From: Stenotrophomonas lacuserhaii
GTDB taxonomy: Bacteria; Pseudomonadota; Gammaproteobacteria; Xanthomonadales; Xanthomonadaceae
Reading direction: 5' to 3'
Assembly: GCF_014836545.1 (NCBI RefSeq)
Contig: NZ_JACSQS010000001.1
Coordinates: 238,928 to 302,927, forward strand
Length of the DNA: 64,000 nt
In this document: positions 52,156 through 61,190 of the stretch, piece by piece
How positions within the stretch are numbered: the first letter of the stretch is position 1
How the letters are laid out: each line of letters begins with the position of its first letter
Notes under the pieces: model-generated
What the model saw: the letters and a program-made list of their open reading frames with translations, nothing else
Database searches by the model: none
Told to the model about the DNA's origin: nothing
Program-made: the position numbers and the translations under genes

Positions 52156-53235
52156 ATGAACACTGCCGTCCGCCCTGCCATGGTTGATCGTCCGTCGCTG
52201 CTCTCGCCGCATCGCTGGCTGTCGCCGGCGCTTTTTGATTACTGGGCGGGGCAGGTCAACCGTCTGTGGACGCTGCGCCAGCCGCTGGCACGCCTGCTGC
52301 GGCGTGAGCCGGCCGGCGAGGGCGCCTGCACCCTCGTACTGCAAACCAACCGCCACTGGCGCGGTATGCAGCCGGGCCAGCACGTGACCCTCGGCATCGA
52401 AATCGACGGCCGTCTGCTGCATCGCAGCTACAGCCCGACGTTGCTCGGGCGCAACCTGCTGGCGATCACCGTCAAGGCCGTCGATGGCGGCCGGGTCAGC
52501 CAGTATCTGGTGTCGCAGGCCCGCCGCGGCAGTGTTTTCCACATCGGTGAAGCGTTCGGTGAGTTTTCGGTGCCGACTGCGGCTCCGCTGCTGCTGCTGG
52601 CCGCAGGCAGTGGCATCACCCCGATGCGCAGTCTGCTGCGCGCCCTGTCCGCGCGTCCGCTCGGTGCGCCGGTGGATGTTTATTACTGGGAGCGCAGCCA
52701 CGCCGGCTTCAGCTTCCGCGAGGAGCTGCTGGCGATGGCGGCCGCCGATCCGCAACTGCAGGTGCGCCTGCTGGCCACGCGCGATGCGCAGGCGCCGGCG
52801 GCACGCATCGACAGCGTGGCCTTCGACAGCCTCGGCGATGTGCCGCTGGCGCAGCGCCACGTGCTGGTCTGTGGTCCGGATGGCTTCGTCGCTGCCGCGC
52901 GCAACCGCCTGCTGCATCACGTGGCAGGTTTCCAGGCCGAAGCCTTCACGGCGCCTGCGCCGCCAGCCGATGACCAGGGCGAGGTCCAGCTGACCCTGGC
53001 CCGAAGTGGCCGCACGCTGACCGTGCCACGCGGCAGGGCACTGCTCGAAAGCCTGGAAGCCCAGGGGCTCAAGCCGAAGCATGGCTGTCGCATGGGCATC
53101 TGCAATACCTGCACCTGCGTGCGCGCCAGTGGCGCCACGCGGCACCTGCGTACCGGCCAGGACCAGGATGAACCGGCGATGCCGGTGCGTATCTGCGTCA
53201 GTGCCCCGACCACCGACCTGGTCCTGGATCTTTAA
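52156..53235 (+). CDS. ferredoxin-NAD(P) reductase for fatty acid desaturation (DesB-like)
   Basis: The 359-residue protein combines an FAD-binding ferredoxin reductase-type barrel (RSYSPTLLGRNLLAITVK), an NAD-binding domain (PLLLLAAGSGITPMRSLL, VLVCGPDGFVAAARNRLL) and a C-terminal plant-type 2Fe-2S ferredoxin with CRMGICNTCTC and a distant Cys in VRICVSAP. It should take electrons from NAD(P)H to the desaturase encoded 15 bases downstream. This matches the DesB-like reductase of Pseudomonas DesCB. The ATG at 52156 is used; the upstream GTG in frame lies inside the operator region. Confidence 0.9.
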   Translation: MNTAVRPAMVDRPSLLSPHRWLSPALFDYWAGQVNRLWTLRQPLARLLRREPAGEGACTLVLQTNRHWRGMQPGQHVTLGIEIDGRLLHRSYSPTLLGRNLLAITVKAVDGGRVSQYLVSQARRGSVFHIGEAFGEFSVPTAAPLLLLAAGSGITPMRSLLRALSARPLGAPVDVYYWERSHAGFSFREELLAMAAADPQLQVRLLATRDAQAPAARIDSVAFDSLGDVPLAQRHVLVCGPDGFVAAARNRLLHHVAGFQAEAFTAPAPPADDQGEVQLTLARSGRTLTVPRGRALLESLEAQGLKPKHGCRMGICNTCTCVRASGATRHLRTGQDQDEPAMPVRICVSAPTTDLVLDL

Positions 53236-53250
53236 AGGAAGCCTTTGCTG

Positions 53251-54381
53251 ATGAGCCGCCCTGATCGTGCCCTGACCCCTGCTGAGCTGAACGCCTTCGG
53301 CGCCGAACTGGACGCGATCCGCGACCGCGTGATCGGCGAGCTGGGCGCCAAAGACACCCGCTACATCCGTCGCGTCGCCGCCGCCGTGCGCTGGTCCGGC
53401 GTGCTCGGCCGCCTGCTGCTGTTCGTTGGTGCGTTCTCGCCGCTGTTCTGGTCGCCACTGCTGTGGCCGGCGTGCATCGCCGGTACGCTGCTGCTGGCGC
53501 TGTCCAAGATCCTGGAGAACATGGAGCTGGGCCACAACGTGATGCACGGCCAGTACGACTGGACCGGAGACCCCAAGCTGGACGGCAACAGCTACGAGTG
53601 GGACATCGTGGCCACCAGTGACAACTGGCGCAAGACCCATAACTTCAAGCACCACACCTATACCAACGTGCGCGGCATGGACGATGACATCGGCTACGGC
53701 CTGCTGCGCATCTTCCCCGAGCAGCGCTGGCGCCCGTTCTACCTGCTGCAGCCGATCATCGCGCCGGTCTTCGCGCTGCTGTTCCAGTGGGGCGTGGCGA
53801 TCCAGGACCTGCGGATCGGCCGTTGGCTGAAGGGCCGCATGACCGCCCGCCAACTGTGGAAGGAGACCCGTCCGGTGGGTGCCAAGATGGCGCGCCAGCT
53901 GGGCAAGGACTACATCCTGTTCCCGGCGCTGGCCGGCCCGTTCTTCCTGCCGGTGATGCTGGGCAACCTGGTGGCCAACGGCATGCGCAACATCTGGACC
54001 TACGTGATCATCTTCTGCGGTCATTTCACCGCCGATGCGGAAACCTTCCCCAAGGACTGCCTGCGCAATGAATCGCGCGGCCACTGGTACCTGCGCCAGC
54101 TGCGCGGCTCCTCCAACCTCAGGGGCGGCTGGGTGATCAACGTGCTGTCGGGCAACCTGAGCCACCAGATCGAGCACCATTTCTACCCGGACCTGCCGGC
54201 CAACCGCTATTCACGCATCGCCGTGGAAGTGAAGGACATCTGCCGCCGCTATGGCCAGCACTACAACACCGGCTCGCTGCCGAGCCAGTTCGGCCAGGTC
54301 GTCTGGCGCATCCTGCGGCATGCGTTCCCCAGCCGTCCGGCGCGCATGAGCTCCCGCGAGCCGGTGGCGGGCGCAGCCTGA
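53251..54381 (+). CDS. acyl-CoA fatty acid desaturase (DesC-like)
   Basis: The 376-residue membrane protein has the three His boxes of desaturases: ELGHNVMHGQYDW, THNFKHHTYTN and LSHQIEHHFYPDLP. Two hydrophobic regions (RLLLFVGAFSPLFWSPLLWP, then a second pair near FPALAGPFFLPVMLGNLVAN) frame the box regions. It probably introduces a double bond into acyl-CoA or phospholipid acyl chains to adjust membrane fluidity. AAAGGAAG precedes the ATG at 53251. Together with the reductase and the divergent TetR repressor it forms a des regulon as in Pseudomonas. Confidence 0.92.
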   Translation: MSRPDRALTPAELNAFGAELDAIRDRVIGELGAKDTRYIRRVAAAVRWSGVLGRLLLFVGAFSPLFWSPLLWPACIAGTLLLALSKILENMELGHNVMHGQYDWTGDPKLDGNSYEWDIVATSDNWRKTHNFKHHTYTNVRGMDDDIGYGLLRIFPEQRWRPFYLLQPIIAPVFALLFQWGVAIQDLRIGRWLKGRMTARQLWKETRPVGAKMARQLGKDYILFPALAGPFFLPVMLGNLVANGMRNIWTYVIIFCGHFTADAETFPKDCLRNESRGHWYLRQLRGSSNLRGGWVINVLSGNLSHQIEHHFYPDLPANRYSRIAVEVKDICRRYGQHYNTGSLPSQFGQVVWRILRHAFPSRPARMSSREPVAGAA

Positions 54382-54390
54382 ACGGCCAGG

Positions 54391-54414
54391 GCCCGCGCTA
54401 TGCAAAGCGCGGGC
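54391..54414 (+). terminator. hairpin after the desaturase gene
   Basis: GCCCGCGCT and AGCGCGGGC form a perfect 9-bp stem around loop ATGCAA, 9 bases after the desaturase stop. There is no T run, so termination efficiency is unknown. Confidence 0.6.
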
Positions 54415-54457
54415 AATCGCTGAGAATTGCACGCATTGCGTTGTTTTCCGTAAAGGC

Positions 54458-55492
54458 GTGCGAGTGAACGTTGCGGTATCGTCCCCGGTCTCCATCGAGA
54501 GCCCATCCCCCTCGCCGCAGCCCTTGCCCGAGTCCCATGCCGCACAGATCGTCGCGGATGTCGGCGGGACCTTCGCCCGCCTGGCCTGGTCGTGCGGCGA
54601 TGGGCGCACGCCACGCATCGAGGGCTTCCGGCGCTACCGCTGTGCCGACCATGCGAGCCTGTCTTCCATCCTGGCCGACTTCGCCGGCGAACGTGCAGGG
54701 CCGGGTTGTGGCGCGGTAGTGGCCATCGCCGGGCTGCTGCGCGGCGATGTGCTGGTCAACGCGAACCTGCCCTGGCCGGTGGCCGTCGAATCCACGCGCC
54801 AACAGGCAGGATTGCATTCGCTGCAGCTGATCAACGATTTCGAAGCGGTCGCGCTGGCGATCCCGCACGTGCGCGCCGATGCACTGGTCGCGCTGCATGG
54901 CAGCGGCGATCCGACCACGGCGTGGCCGGCGCTGGTGCTCGGGCCCGGTACCGGACTGGGTGCTGCGCTGCGCTTTGCCGATGGCGCGCGTCCGGTGCTG
55001 GCCAGTGAAGTCGGTCATTCGGCGCTGTCGGCCGGTACCGCACTGGAGCTGGACGTGCTGCGCCTGCTGCTGCAGCGCTGGGACCACGTCGACAACGAAC
55101 GCGTATTGTCCGGCACCGGCATGCTCAATCTCTACCAGTGCTTGTGCCAACTGCGTGGCGCGAGCGCGCACTGGGACGACACCGAAGCGCTGCTCGCTGC
55201 CGCGCATCGGGGCGATGATCCGCTGGCGCATGAGACCGTCCACATGTTCTGCGGCTGGCTGGGCAGCTTCGTCGGTGACCTGGCGATTGCGTTCGGTGCA
55301 CGCGCGGTCTACCTGGCCGGCGGCGTGTCGGCGCATATCGCGCCGTTCCTGCCGGACAGCCCGTTCGTGGCACGCTTCCTCAACAAGGGCGTACTGGCCA
55401 GCGTGCTGCAGCAGGTGCCGGTGTGGCGGGTTGAACATGGCGAACTGGGCGTACTCGGTGCAGCGGCGTGGAACGCCTCGGTGGCCCGGTAA
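54458..55492 (+). CDS. glk: glucokinase
   Basis: The 344-residue ROK-independent (GlkA-type) glucokinase has the phosphate-binding IVADVGGTFARLAW at the start of the actin-like fold, LQLINDFEAVAL in the catalytic region with the general base Asp, and the conserved VLGPGTGLGAALR. SEVGHSALS carries the usual EVGH motif of bacterial glucokinases, and the C-terminal AVYLAGGVSAHIAP is the adenosine motif. It phosphorylates glucose with ATP in the cytoplasm. The start is a GTG at 54458 with another at 54464. It begins a same-strand cluster with an aspartylglucosaminidase and CutC. Confidence 0.92.
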   Translation: MRVNVAVSSPVSIESPSPSPQPLPESHAAQIVADVGGTFARLAWSCGDGRTPRIEGFRRYRCADHASLSSILADFAGERAGPGCGAVVAIAGLLRGDVLVNANLPWPVAVESTRQQAGLHSLQLINDFEAVALAIPHVRADALVALHGSGDPTTAWPALVLGPGTGLGAALRFADGARPVLASEVGHSALSAGTALELDVLRLLLQRWDHVDNERVLSGTGMLNLYQCLCQLRGASAHWDDTEALLAAAHRGDDPLAHETVHMFCGWLGSFVGDLAIAFGARAVYLAGGVSAHIAPFLPDSPFVARFLNKGVLASVLQQVPVWRVEHGELGVLGAAAWNASVAR

Positions 55493-55537
55493 AACGAGGC
55501 CACGGCGCCCGGTGGCACAACCTACAGAGGGATTCGC

Positions 55538-56542
55538 ATGACCGATCGTAGAAGCTTCCTGCAGGCCGGCGCGTTGGCGGTCGGCGCTCTCGGACTGCCA
55601 CGCAGCGCACGCGCGGCCGCGGCCGATGCCGGGCCCCGGGTGGTGTCGACCTGGGACTTCGGCGTGGGTGCCAACCAGGTGGCCTGGAAGACCCTGACAG
55701 CGGGCGGCAGCGCGCTGGATGCGGTGGAGCAGGGCGCACGCTGGGCGGAGAGCGAACTCTGCAACCCGACCGTGGGGCGCTGTGGCAACCCCGACCGCGA
55801 CGGCAACCTCAGCCTGGATGCCAGCATCATGGACGGCGACGGTCGCTGTGGCTCGGTCGCTGCGCTGATCGACATCCTGCATCCGGTATCGGTTGCGCGC
55901 CGGGTGATGGAACAGACCCCGCACGTGATGCTGGTCGGGCAGGGCGCACAGGCTTTCGCGGTCGAGCAGGGTTTCCCGCGCGGCAAGCTGCTCACCCCCG
56001 CTGCCGAAAAGGCCTGGAGGGCGTGGTTGCAGACCGCAGAGTACGCACCGCAGATCAATGCCGAACGCCGCACCCTTCCTGGCGACAGCAGCAACCATGA
56101 CACCCTGGGTATCCTGGCACGCGACGCACAGGGTCGGCTGGCCGGGGCGTGCACCACCAGCGGCATGGCGTGGAAAATGCAGGGCCGGGTGGGTGACAGC
56201 CCGATCATCGGCGCTGGCCTGTACGTGGACAACGAGGTGGGCGCGGCGACCGCATCAGGGGTCGGCGAGGAGATGATCCGCAACGTGGCCTCGTTCCTGG
56301 TGGTGGAGCTGATGCGCCAGGGCCGCAGTCCGGCCGAGGCCTGCCGCGAGGCGATCGCACGGGTGGTGCGCAAACGCCCCGAAGCCAGCCGCACACTGCA
56401 GGTGTGCTTCCTGGCGATGAATCGCGACGGCGAGGTCGGCGCCTACGCCCTGCATCGTGGATTCGTCTACGCGGTGTGCGATGCGCAACGCCAGGACGGG
56501 CTGCACGATGCCGACTCGGTGTACCGCACGGAGCAGGCCTGA
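55538..56542 (+). CDS. exported N4-(beta-N-acetylglucosaminyl)-L-asparaginase-like Ntn hydrolase
   Basis: The 334-residue protein has a Tat signal (TDRRSFLQAGALAVGALGLP). The Ntn-hydrolase core includes GSALDAVEQGARWAESEL, VGRCGNPDRDGNLSLDASIM and the cleavage site NHDTLGILARD, where the Thr after Asp becomes the nucleophile of the beta subunit on autoprocessing. The beta part has GRVGDSPIIGAGLYVDNEVG, as in aspartylglucosaminidase. It should release asparagine from GlcNAc-Asn after degradation of N-glycans. It sits 45 bp after glk and 2 bases before cutC. Alternative: isoaspartyl peptidase, but overall layout with GRCGNPDRDG favours aspartylglucosaminidase. Confidence 0.88.
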   Translation: MTDRRSFLQAGALAVGALGLPRSARAAAADAGPRVVSTWDFGVGANQVAWKTLTAGGSALDAVEQGARWAESELCNPTVGRCGNPDRDGNLSLDASIMDGDGRCGSVAALIDILHPVSVARRVMEQTPHVMLVGQGAQAFAVEQGFPRGKLLTPAAEKAWRAWLQTAEYAPQINAERRTLPGDSSNHDTLGILARDAQGRLAGACTTSGMAWKMQGRVGDSPIIGAGLYVDNEVGAATASGVGEEMIRNVASFLVVELMRQGRSPAEACREAIARVVRKRPEASRTLQVCFLAMNRDGEVGAYALHRGFVYAVCDAQRQDGLHDADSVYRTEQA

Positions 56543-56544
56543 GC

Positions 56545-57285
56545 ATGCGCCGGCTGCTGGAGATCGCCGCTGATGGGGTCGGATCGGCGCTGGCCGCGCA
56601 GGCCGGCGGAGCGGACCGCGTGGAACTGTTCGCCGACCTCGCCTCTGGCGGCCTGACGCCCTCGCATGCAACGCTCGCGGTCAGCCGCGACCGGGTGCGC
56701 CTGCCCCTGTTCGTGCTGATCCGGCCGCGCGCCGGGGACTTCCTGTATGGCGGTTGGGAAGCGGACGTCATGCTGCGCGACATCCAGCATTGCCGTGCAC
56801 TGGGCATGGACGGCGTGGTGCTCGGCGCGTTGACGGCCGAGGGCGACGTCGATGTCGCGCTGTGCCGCGAGCTGGTGGCGGCGGCAGGCGGCCTGCCGGT
56901 CACTTTCCATCGCGCCTTCGACGCGGCGCGCGACCTGCCCGAGGCGCTGGAGACGGTGATCGGGCTGGGCTGCGCGCGGGTGCTGAGCTCCGGGGGCCAC
57001 GGCTCGGCGCTGGAAGGCGTGGATGTGCTGGCGGGCATGGTCCAGCGGTCTGCGGGGCGCATCGGGATCATCGCCGGGGCGGGCCTTGCCGCCTCCAACA
57101 TCGCCGATGTCGCCCAGCGCAGTGGCTGCACCGAACTGCATGCCTCGGCGAAGGCGCTCAAGCGCAGTGCGATGCAGCACCACAACCGCGCTCTGTCCGG
57201 CCTGGCGCTGGATCATCAGCAGAGTGACGCCACGCAGGTCGCCGCGTTGCGTGCCGCGCTGGATGCGTTGCCGGACCGGCGCTGA
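56545..57285 (+). CDS. cutC: CutC family protein
   Basis: The 246-residue TIM-barrel protein has the family parts RLLEIAADGVGSALAAQAGG, ADRVELFADLASGGLTPSH, LFVLIRPRAGDFLY and VTFHRAFDAARDLPEALE, and the GHGSALEGVD and GIIAGAGLAASNI strands. CutC was linked to copper homeostasis, but the biochemical activity remains unclear; several homologues lie with glycoside-degrading genes, as here. The ATG at 56545 is 2 bases after the previous stop, indicating coupling. A role in sugar metabolism with the neighbours is inference only. Confidence 0.93.
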   Translation: MRRLLEIAADGVGSALAAQAGGADRVELFADLASGGLTPSHATLAVSRDRVRLPLFVLIRPRAGDFLYGGWEADVMLRDIQHCRALGMDGVVLGALTAEGDVDVALCRELVAAAGGLPVTFHRAFDAARDLPEALETVIGLGCARVLSSGGHGSALEGVDVLAGMVQRSAGRIGIIAGAGLAASNIADVAQRSGCTELHASAKALKRSAMQHHNRALSGLALDHQQSDATQVAALRAALDALPDRR

Positions 57286-57312
57286 CGACGGCGTCACGGG
57301 CTGGACACTACG

Positions 57313-57337
57313 GTGTTTATCGTTTATCAATAAACAC
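57313..57337. promoter_or_regulatory. operator-like palindrome before the DUF2975/HTH pair
   Basis: GTGTTTAT (57313-57320) and ATAAACAC (57330-57337) are perfect inverted repeats with 9 bases between. The left arm is also repeated as TTTAT within the spacer. It is clearly AT-rich against its surroundings and lies 36 bases before the GTG of the DUF2975 gene. It is a good candidate for autoregulation by the small HTH protein of the pair. Confidence 0.6.
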
Positions 57338-57373
57338 AGGGCGCTCTTCCGGCGCCTGTCTGCTGGAGGCCCC

Positions 57374-57925
57374 GTGCCAAGCCGTACCCGCCGCGCGCCT
57401 GATCCGCGTGGCATCTTCAAGCTGACCCATGCCGCCATCCACGCTGTCGTGGCGATGTGCTGGCTCGGCATCCTGGCCGCCCTGTGCGCGGTGCCGCTGG
57501 TGTTGCAGCGGCCGGCGCGGCTGCTCGATGCGGTCGACGCGTCGGTGGTGGCCGACCATGGCGATGCGCCGCACCTGCTGCTGCACTTCAGTGCCGGCCT
57601 GCTGGCCATCGTTGTGCTGCTGGCGCTTGGCCTGGTGTTCCTGCGCCACCTGCAGCGCCTGGTGCGTTCGGTGCGCGACCGGCAACCGTTCACCCGGGGC
57701 AATGTCACCCGCCTGCGCCGGATGGCCTGGCTGATGCTGGCGATGGAGCTGCTGTCGATCCTGATCGGCGTCTACGCCAGCTGGATGGGACCGCAGTTCG
57801 CCTGGATGGAAATAGGCGGCGGCATGTCGATCACCGGACTGGTGGCGGTGCTGATGCTGTTCGTCATCGCCCATGTGTTCGCCGTGGGCACTGCGATGCG
57901 TGAGGATCTGGACGGGGTGGTCTGA
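57374..57925 (+). CDS. DUF2975 membrane protein
   Basis: The 183-residue product has four hydrophobic segments (HAVVAMCWLGILAALCAVPL; LLLHFSAGLLAIVVLLALGL; LMLAMELLSILIGVYASWMG; GLVAVLMLFVIAHVFAVGTA). Between helices 2 and 3 it has VRDRQPFTRGNVTRLRRMAW, typical of DUF2975. Such proteins usually precede a small Cro/CI-type HTH gene, as here. They may act as membrane partners or sensors for that regulator. The GTG at 57374 is preceded by TGGAGG. The gene overlaps the next one by one base (TGATG). Confidence 0.87.
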   Translation: MPSRTRRAPDPRGIFKLTHAAIHAVVAMCWLGILAALCAVPLVLQRPARLLDAVDASVVADHGDAPHLLLHFSAGLLAIVVLLALGLVFLRHLQRLVRSVRDRQPFTRGNVTRLRRMAWLMLAMELLSILIGVYASWMGPQFAWMEIGGGMSITGLVAVLMLFVIAHVFAVGTAMREDLDGVV

Positions 57926-58152
57926 TGGCGATCGTCATCACCCTGGACCGCATGCTGCAGCAACGCGGGATGACCCTGTCCGAGCTGGCCGGGCGCATCG
58001 ACATCACCTTGGCGAACCTGTCCATCCTGAAAACGGGCAAGGCGCGTGCGATCCGCTTTTCCACGCTCGATGCGATCTGCCGCGAACTGCGCTGCACGCC
58101 CGGTGACCTGCTCGGGCACGATCCGGCCGCGGCCCAGGACGACGGCGCCTGA
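57925..58152 (+). CDS. small Cro/CI-type HTH regulator
   Basis: The 75-residue protein is a single XRE-type HTH of the YozG kind: [20 protein letters not shown], then [20 protein letters not shown] as the recognition helix, and [20 protein letters not shown] at its end. It overlaps the end of the DUF2975 gene, so the two are translationally coupled. It probably controls its own operon through the palindrome at 57313-57337 and perhaps other genes. Target genes are unknown. Confidence 0.9.
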   Translation: MAIVITLDRMLQQRGMTLSELAGRIDITLANLSILKTGKARAIRFSTLDAICRELRCTPGDLLGHDPAAAQDDGA

Positions 58153-58201
58153 TCCGGCAGCACCCGCACTTTCCCCTTCAATCACAGAAAAGAACCTACG
58201 C

Positions 58202-59746
58202 ATGGAATGGCTGGCTGACCCCTCGATATGGATGGGGCTTGCAACCCTGGTAGTGCTTGAGATCGTGCTGGGCATCGACAACCTGGTGTTCATCGCGATC
58301 CTGGCCGACAAACTGCCCCCGCACCGGCGCGACCGCGCGCGGGTGATCGGCCTGACCCTGGCGCTGCTGATGCGGCTGGTGCTGCTGGCCGCGCTGTCCT
58401 GGATCATGAAACTGACCGAGCCGCTGTTCGAGGTGCTTGGCCATGATTTCTCGGGGCGCGACCTGATCCTGCTGGTGGGTGGCCTGTTCCTGCTGTTCAA
58501 GGGCACCATGGAACTGCACGAGCGGCTGGAAGGCCGTACGCACGAGGGCGGCGGCAACCGGGTATACGCCGGCTTCGGTACCGTGGTGGCGCAGATCGTG
58601 GTGCTCGATGCGGTGTTCTCGCTGGACTCGGTGATCACTGCGGTCGGCATGGTCGACAACCTGGGCGTCATGTATGCAGCGGTGACCATCGCGATGGCGC
58701 TGATGCTGCTGGCCAGCAAGCCGCTGACGCGCTTCGTCAATCGCCATCCCACCGTCGTGGTGCTGTGCCTGGGCTTCCTGCTGATGATCGGCTTCAGCCT
58801 GGTGGCCGAGGGCCTGGGCTTCAGGATCCCGAAGGGCTATCTGTACGCGGCGATCGCGTTCTCGATCCTGGTGGAAGGCTTCAATCAATGGGTGGGCTTC
58901 AACCGCGAGCGCGACCAGGCGCAGCTGCCGTTCCGCCAGCGCACCGCCGATGCGGTGATGCGCATGTTCGGGGTGCGCGATGCCGGCGCGCAGGAGGACG
59001 AGGGTGATCCGGCTGCTGGCGTCGGCGGGGAGCGTCTGCAACCGGTGGAGCAGGACATGATCCGCAGCGTGTTGACCCTGGCCGAACGGCCGGTGTCCAG
59101 CGTGATGACCGTGCGCACCGATGTGCAGTGGATCGATATCAGCCGTGGCACCGAAGATGTCATTGCACGGTTGATCGCCAGCCCCCACACCCGCCTGCTG
59201 GTCGCCGACGGCGACCTGGACCGCCTGCGTGGCGTGGTGCAGAGCCGTGACCTGCTGGCCAACCTGCTGCAGGGCAGACCGCTGCAGCTGGAGACCAGCC
59301 TGCGCGAGGCCCAGTTTGTTTCTTCCAACGCCAGCGCGCTGCAGGTGCTGGAGCTGATCCGACAGCATCCGGTGCCGCTGGCGGTGGTCGTGGATGAGTA
59401 CGGCAGCGTGGAAGGGCTGGTGACCGCCAACGATCTGTTGGCCGCCATCGCCGGCGACCTCGCCGACACCCAGGATGAGCGTTATGGCATCACCGTGATC
59501 GCCGACCAGCAGTGGGAGGCCGACGGCGCGCTGACCCTGGACGACCTGCAGCGCATGGCCGGCATCCGCTTCGAGCGCAGCGGCGACTACCAGACGTTGT
59601 CCGGGTTGGTCCTGCATGCGCTGGACAGGATGCCGCTGGCCGGGGATGTGATCGAACACGCGGGCTTCCGGCTGCGGGTGCTCTCGATGGAGAAGCGCAG
59701 GGTGGGACGGGTGGCCTTGCAGCGCATTTCTGAACAAGTCAGCTGA
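58202..59746 (+). CDS. TerC family membrane protein with CBS and CorC/HlyC domains
   Basis: The 514-residue product has a TerC-type membrane domain (~1-230; [40 protein letters not shown], with conserved Asp in DNL and SLDS), then a CBS pair ([40 protein letters not shown]) and a C-terminal CorC_HlyC domain ([20 protein letters not shown]). This is the YoaE/YegH architecture, thought to handle metal ions, perhaps manganese export or co-translational metal loading. The ATG at 58202 starts the first helix; the upstream frame overlaps the HTH gene. It is 49 bp after that gene, so may be co-transcribed with it. Confidence 0.92.
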   Translation: MEWLADPSIWMGLATLVVLEIVLGIDNLVFIAILADKLPPHRRDRARVIGLTLALLMRLVLLAALSWIMKLTEPLFEVLGHDFSGRDLILLVGGLFLLFKGTMELHERLEGRTHEGGGNRVYAGFGTVVAQIVVLDAVFSLDSVITAVGMVDNLGVMYAAVTIAMALMLLASKPLTRFVNRHPTVVVLCLGFLLMIGFSLVAEGLGFRIPKGYLYAAIAFSILVEGFNQWVGFNRERDQAQLPFRQRTADAVMRMFGVRDAGAQEDEGDPAAGVGGERLQPVEQDMIRSVLTLAERPVSSVMTVRTDVQWIDISRGTEDVIARLIASPHTRLLVADGDLDRLRGVVQSRDLLANLLQGRPLQLETSLREAQFVSSNASALQVLELIRQHPVPLAVVVDEYGSVEGLVTANDLLAAIAGDLADTQDERYGITVIADQQWEADGALTLDDLQRMAGIRFERSGDYQTLSGLVLHALDRMPLAGDVIEHAGFRLRVLSMEKRRVGRVALQRISEQVS

Positions 59747-59818
59747 CGCCGGCCTTGGCAATGCGGAGCACACGACACGCCGCGTCGCGAGTCGCCTTGA
59801 ACGTCTTCACGCGTTGAA

Positions 59819-59841
59819 CACATTGCTGATTGCGTAATGTG
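59819..59841. promoter_or_regulatory. inverted repeat upstream of the stressosome operon
   Basis: CACATT (59819-59824) and AATGTG (59836-59841) are exact inverted repeats with 11 bases between. TTGAAC at 59815 and TAATGT at 59835 could be promoter elements with short spacing. The gap 59747-59965 holds no gene. The site is 125 bp before the rsbR start. Confidence 0.4.
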
Positions 59842-59965
59842 AAGGTTGTCCGGTCGGGGAAGGGGAACGCACCGTACTGCGTTACGTCATACCCGGCTGG
59901 AATCCTTCCGGCCAGATGTCCATGCAATGGCATGCACTGCTGGCCCCACCCAGCAGGAAACTCCC

Positions 59966-60826
59966 ATGGCGGCATTGCAGCAGCGCACCCTTGATCTCAT
60001 CCGCAGCAACGAGGAACAGGTCCTCACGCAGTGGCAGCAGACCCTTGCCGCCGCGGGCCAAGGACAGGACAACCGCATTTCAAGCCACGAAGTGGATTCG
60101 CAGCTTCGTGAGTTCTGGCGGCTGTTCCTGCAGTCCGTCCCGGCCGCCGATGTAGGCAGCCTGCAGGGCCCGGAATGGCAGGGCCTGCGCCGCTTCCTTG
60201 AAGACCTGTCCGCCGATCGCGCGCGCAGGGGCTTCAATTCGTCGGAGACGGCGAGTTTCATCTTCTCGCTGAAGCGCCCGTTGTTCGCCCAGGTCCAGGC
60301 AGCCCTGGCAGCCGATCCGCAACAGCTGGGCGACCAGCTGTGGGCCATCTCCGAACTGCTGGACCTGCTCGGGCTGCAGACCGTTAAGGCATTCCAGAAG
60401 AGCCGCGAAGAGGTCATCCAGCGCCAGCAGGAAGAAATGCTCGAGCTGTCCACCCCGGTGGTGAAGCTGTGGGAAGGCGTGCTGGCGCTGCCGATGATCG
60501 GCACGCTGGATTCGCAGCGTACCCAGGTGGTGATGGAATCGCTGCTGCAGCGGATCGTCGAAACCGGATCGGAAATCGCCATCATCGACATCACCGGCGT
60601 ACCCACGGTGGATACGCTGGTGGCCCAGCACCTTCTGAAGACCGTCACCGCCATCCGCCTGATGGGCGCCGATGCGATCATCAGCGGCGTGCGCCCGCAG
60701 ATCGCACAGACCATCGTGCACCTGGGCCTGGACCTGCAGGGCATCGTGACCAAGGCCAACCTGGCCGACGCCCTTGCACTGGCGCTCAAGCGGACCGGCC
60801 AGACCGTGACCAAGGTGGCTGGCTGA
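59966..60826 (+). CDS. rsbR: RsbR-type stressosome sensor protein
   Basis: The 286-residue protein has an N-terminal helical sensor domain (~1-150; LDLIRSNEEQVLTQWQQTLA, FSLKRPLFAQVQAALAADPQ, the RsbRD_N-like type), a linker helix (QKSREEVIQRQQEEMLELST) and a C-terminal STAS domain (LPMIGTLDSQRTQVVMESLL, IIDITGVPTVDTLVAQHLLK, ADAIISGVRPQIAQTIVHLG). The STAS Thr residues in DITGVPTVDT match the RsbT phosphorylation region of RsbR. It would form the stressosome with RsbS. The start at 59966 is preceded by AGGAAA; longer forms add an unlikely leader. It heads an operon of at least six genes. Confidence 0.93.
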   Translation: MAALQQRTLDLIRSNEEQVLTQWQQTLAAAGQGQDNRISSHEVDSQLREFWRLFLQSVPAADVGSLQGPEWQGLRRFLEDLSADRARRGFNSSETASFIFSLKRPLFAQVQAALAADPQQLGDQLWAISELLDLLGLQTVKAFQKSREEVIQRQQEEMLELSTPVVKLWEGVLALPMIGTLDSQRTQVVMESLLQRIVETGSEIAIIDITGVPTVDTLVAQHLLKTVTAIRLMGADAIISGVRPQIAQTIVHLGLDLQGIVTKANLADALALALKRTGQTVTKVAG

Positions 60827-60827
60827 G

Positions 60828-61190
60828 ATGGATCGCATCCCGATCCTGCAGATGGGCGATCTGCTGTTGGTGACCATCCAGGTGGACATGCACGACCAGC
60901 TGGCGTTGACGCTGCAGGATGACCTGACCGACAAGATCCAGCGCACCTCCGCACGTGGCGTGCTGATCGACATCTCCGCGCTGGATATCGTGGACTCGTT
61001 CATCGGGCGCATGATCTCCACCATTTCCGCGCTGGCGCGGATCATGGATGCCACCACCGTGGTGGTGGGCATGCAGCCGGCGGTGGCGATCACCCTGGTG
61101 GAGCTGGGCCTGGACCTGCGCGGCGTGCGTACCGCGCTGAACGTGGAGCGCGGCATGAAGTTGCTGCAGCTGCCCGCAGGCGACCCATGA
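60828..61190 (+). CDS. rsbS: RsbS-type stressosome scaffold (STAS domain)
   Basis: The 120-residue product is a single STAS domain (IPILQMGDLLLVTIQVDMHD, GVLIDISALDIVDSFIGRMI, DATTVVVGMQPAVAITLVEL). Ser57 in IVDSF lines up with Ser59 of B. subtilis RsbS, the residue phosphorylated by RsbT. With RsbR it makes the stressosome core and holds RsbT until stress. It starts one base after the rsbR stop and overlaps rsbT by 4 bases. Confidence 0.95.
   Translation: MDRIPILQMGDLLLVTIQVDMHDQLALTLQDDLTDKIQRTSARGVLIDISALDIVDSFIGRMISTISALARIMDATTVVVGMQPAVAITLVELGLDLRGVRTALNVERGMKLLQLPAGDP

Noticed and set aside
51928-54180. 750-residue minus-strand frame across the desaturase genes
   Set aside because: It is antisense to two clearly conserved genes with catalytic motifs, and shows no protein family features.
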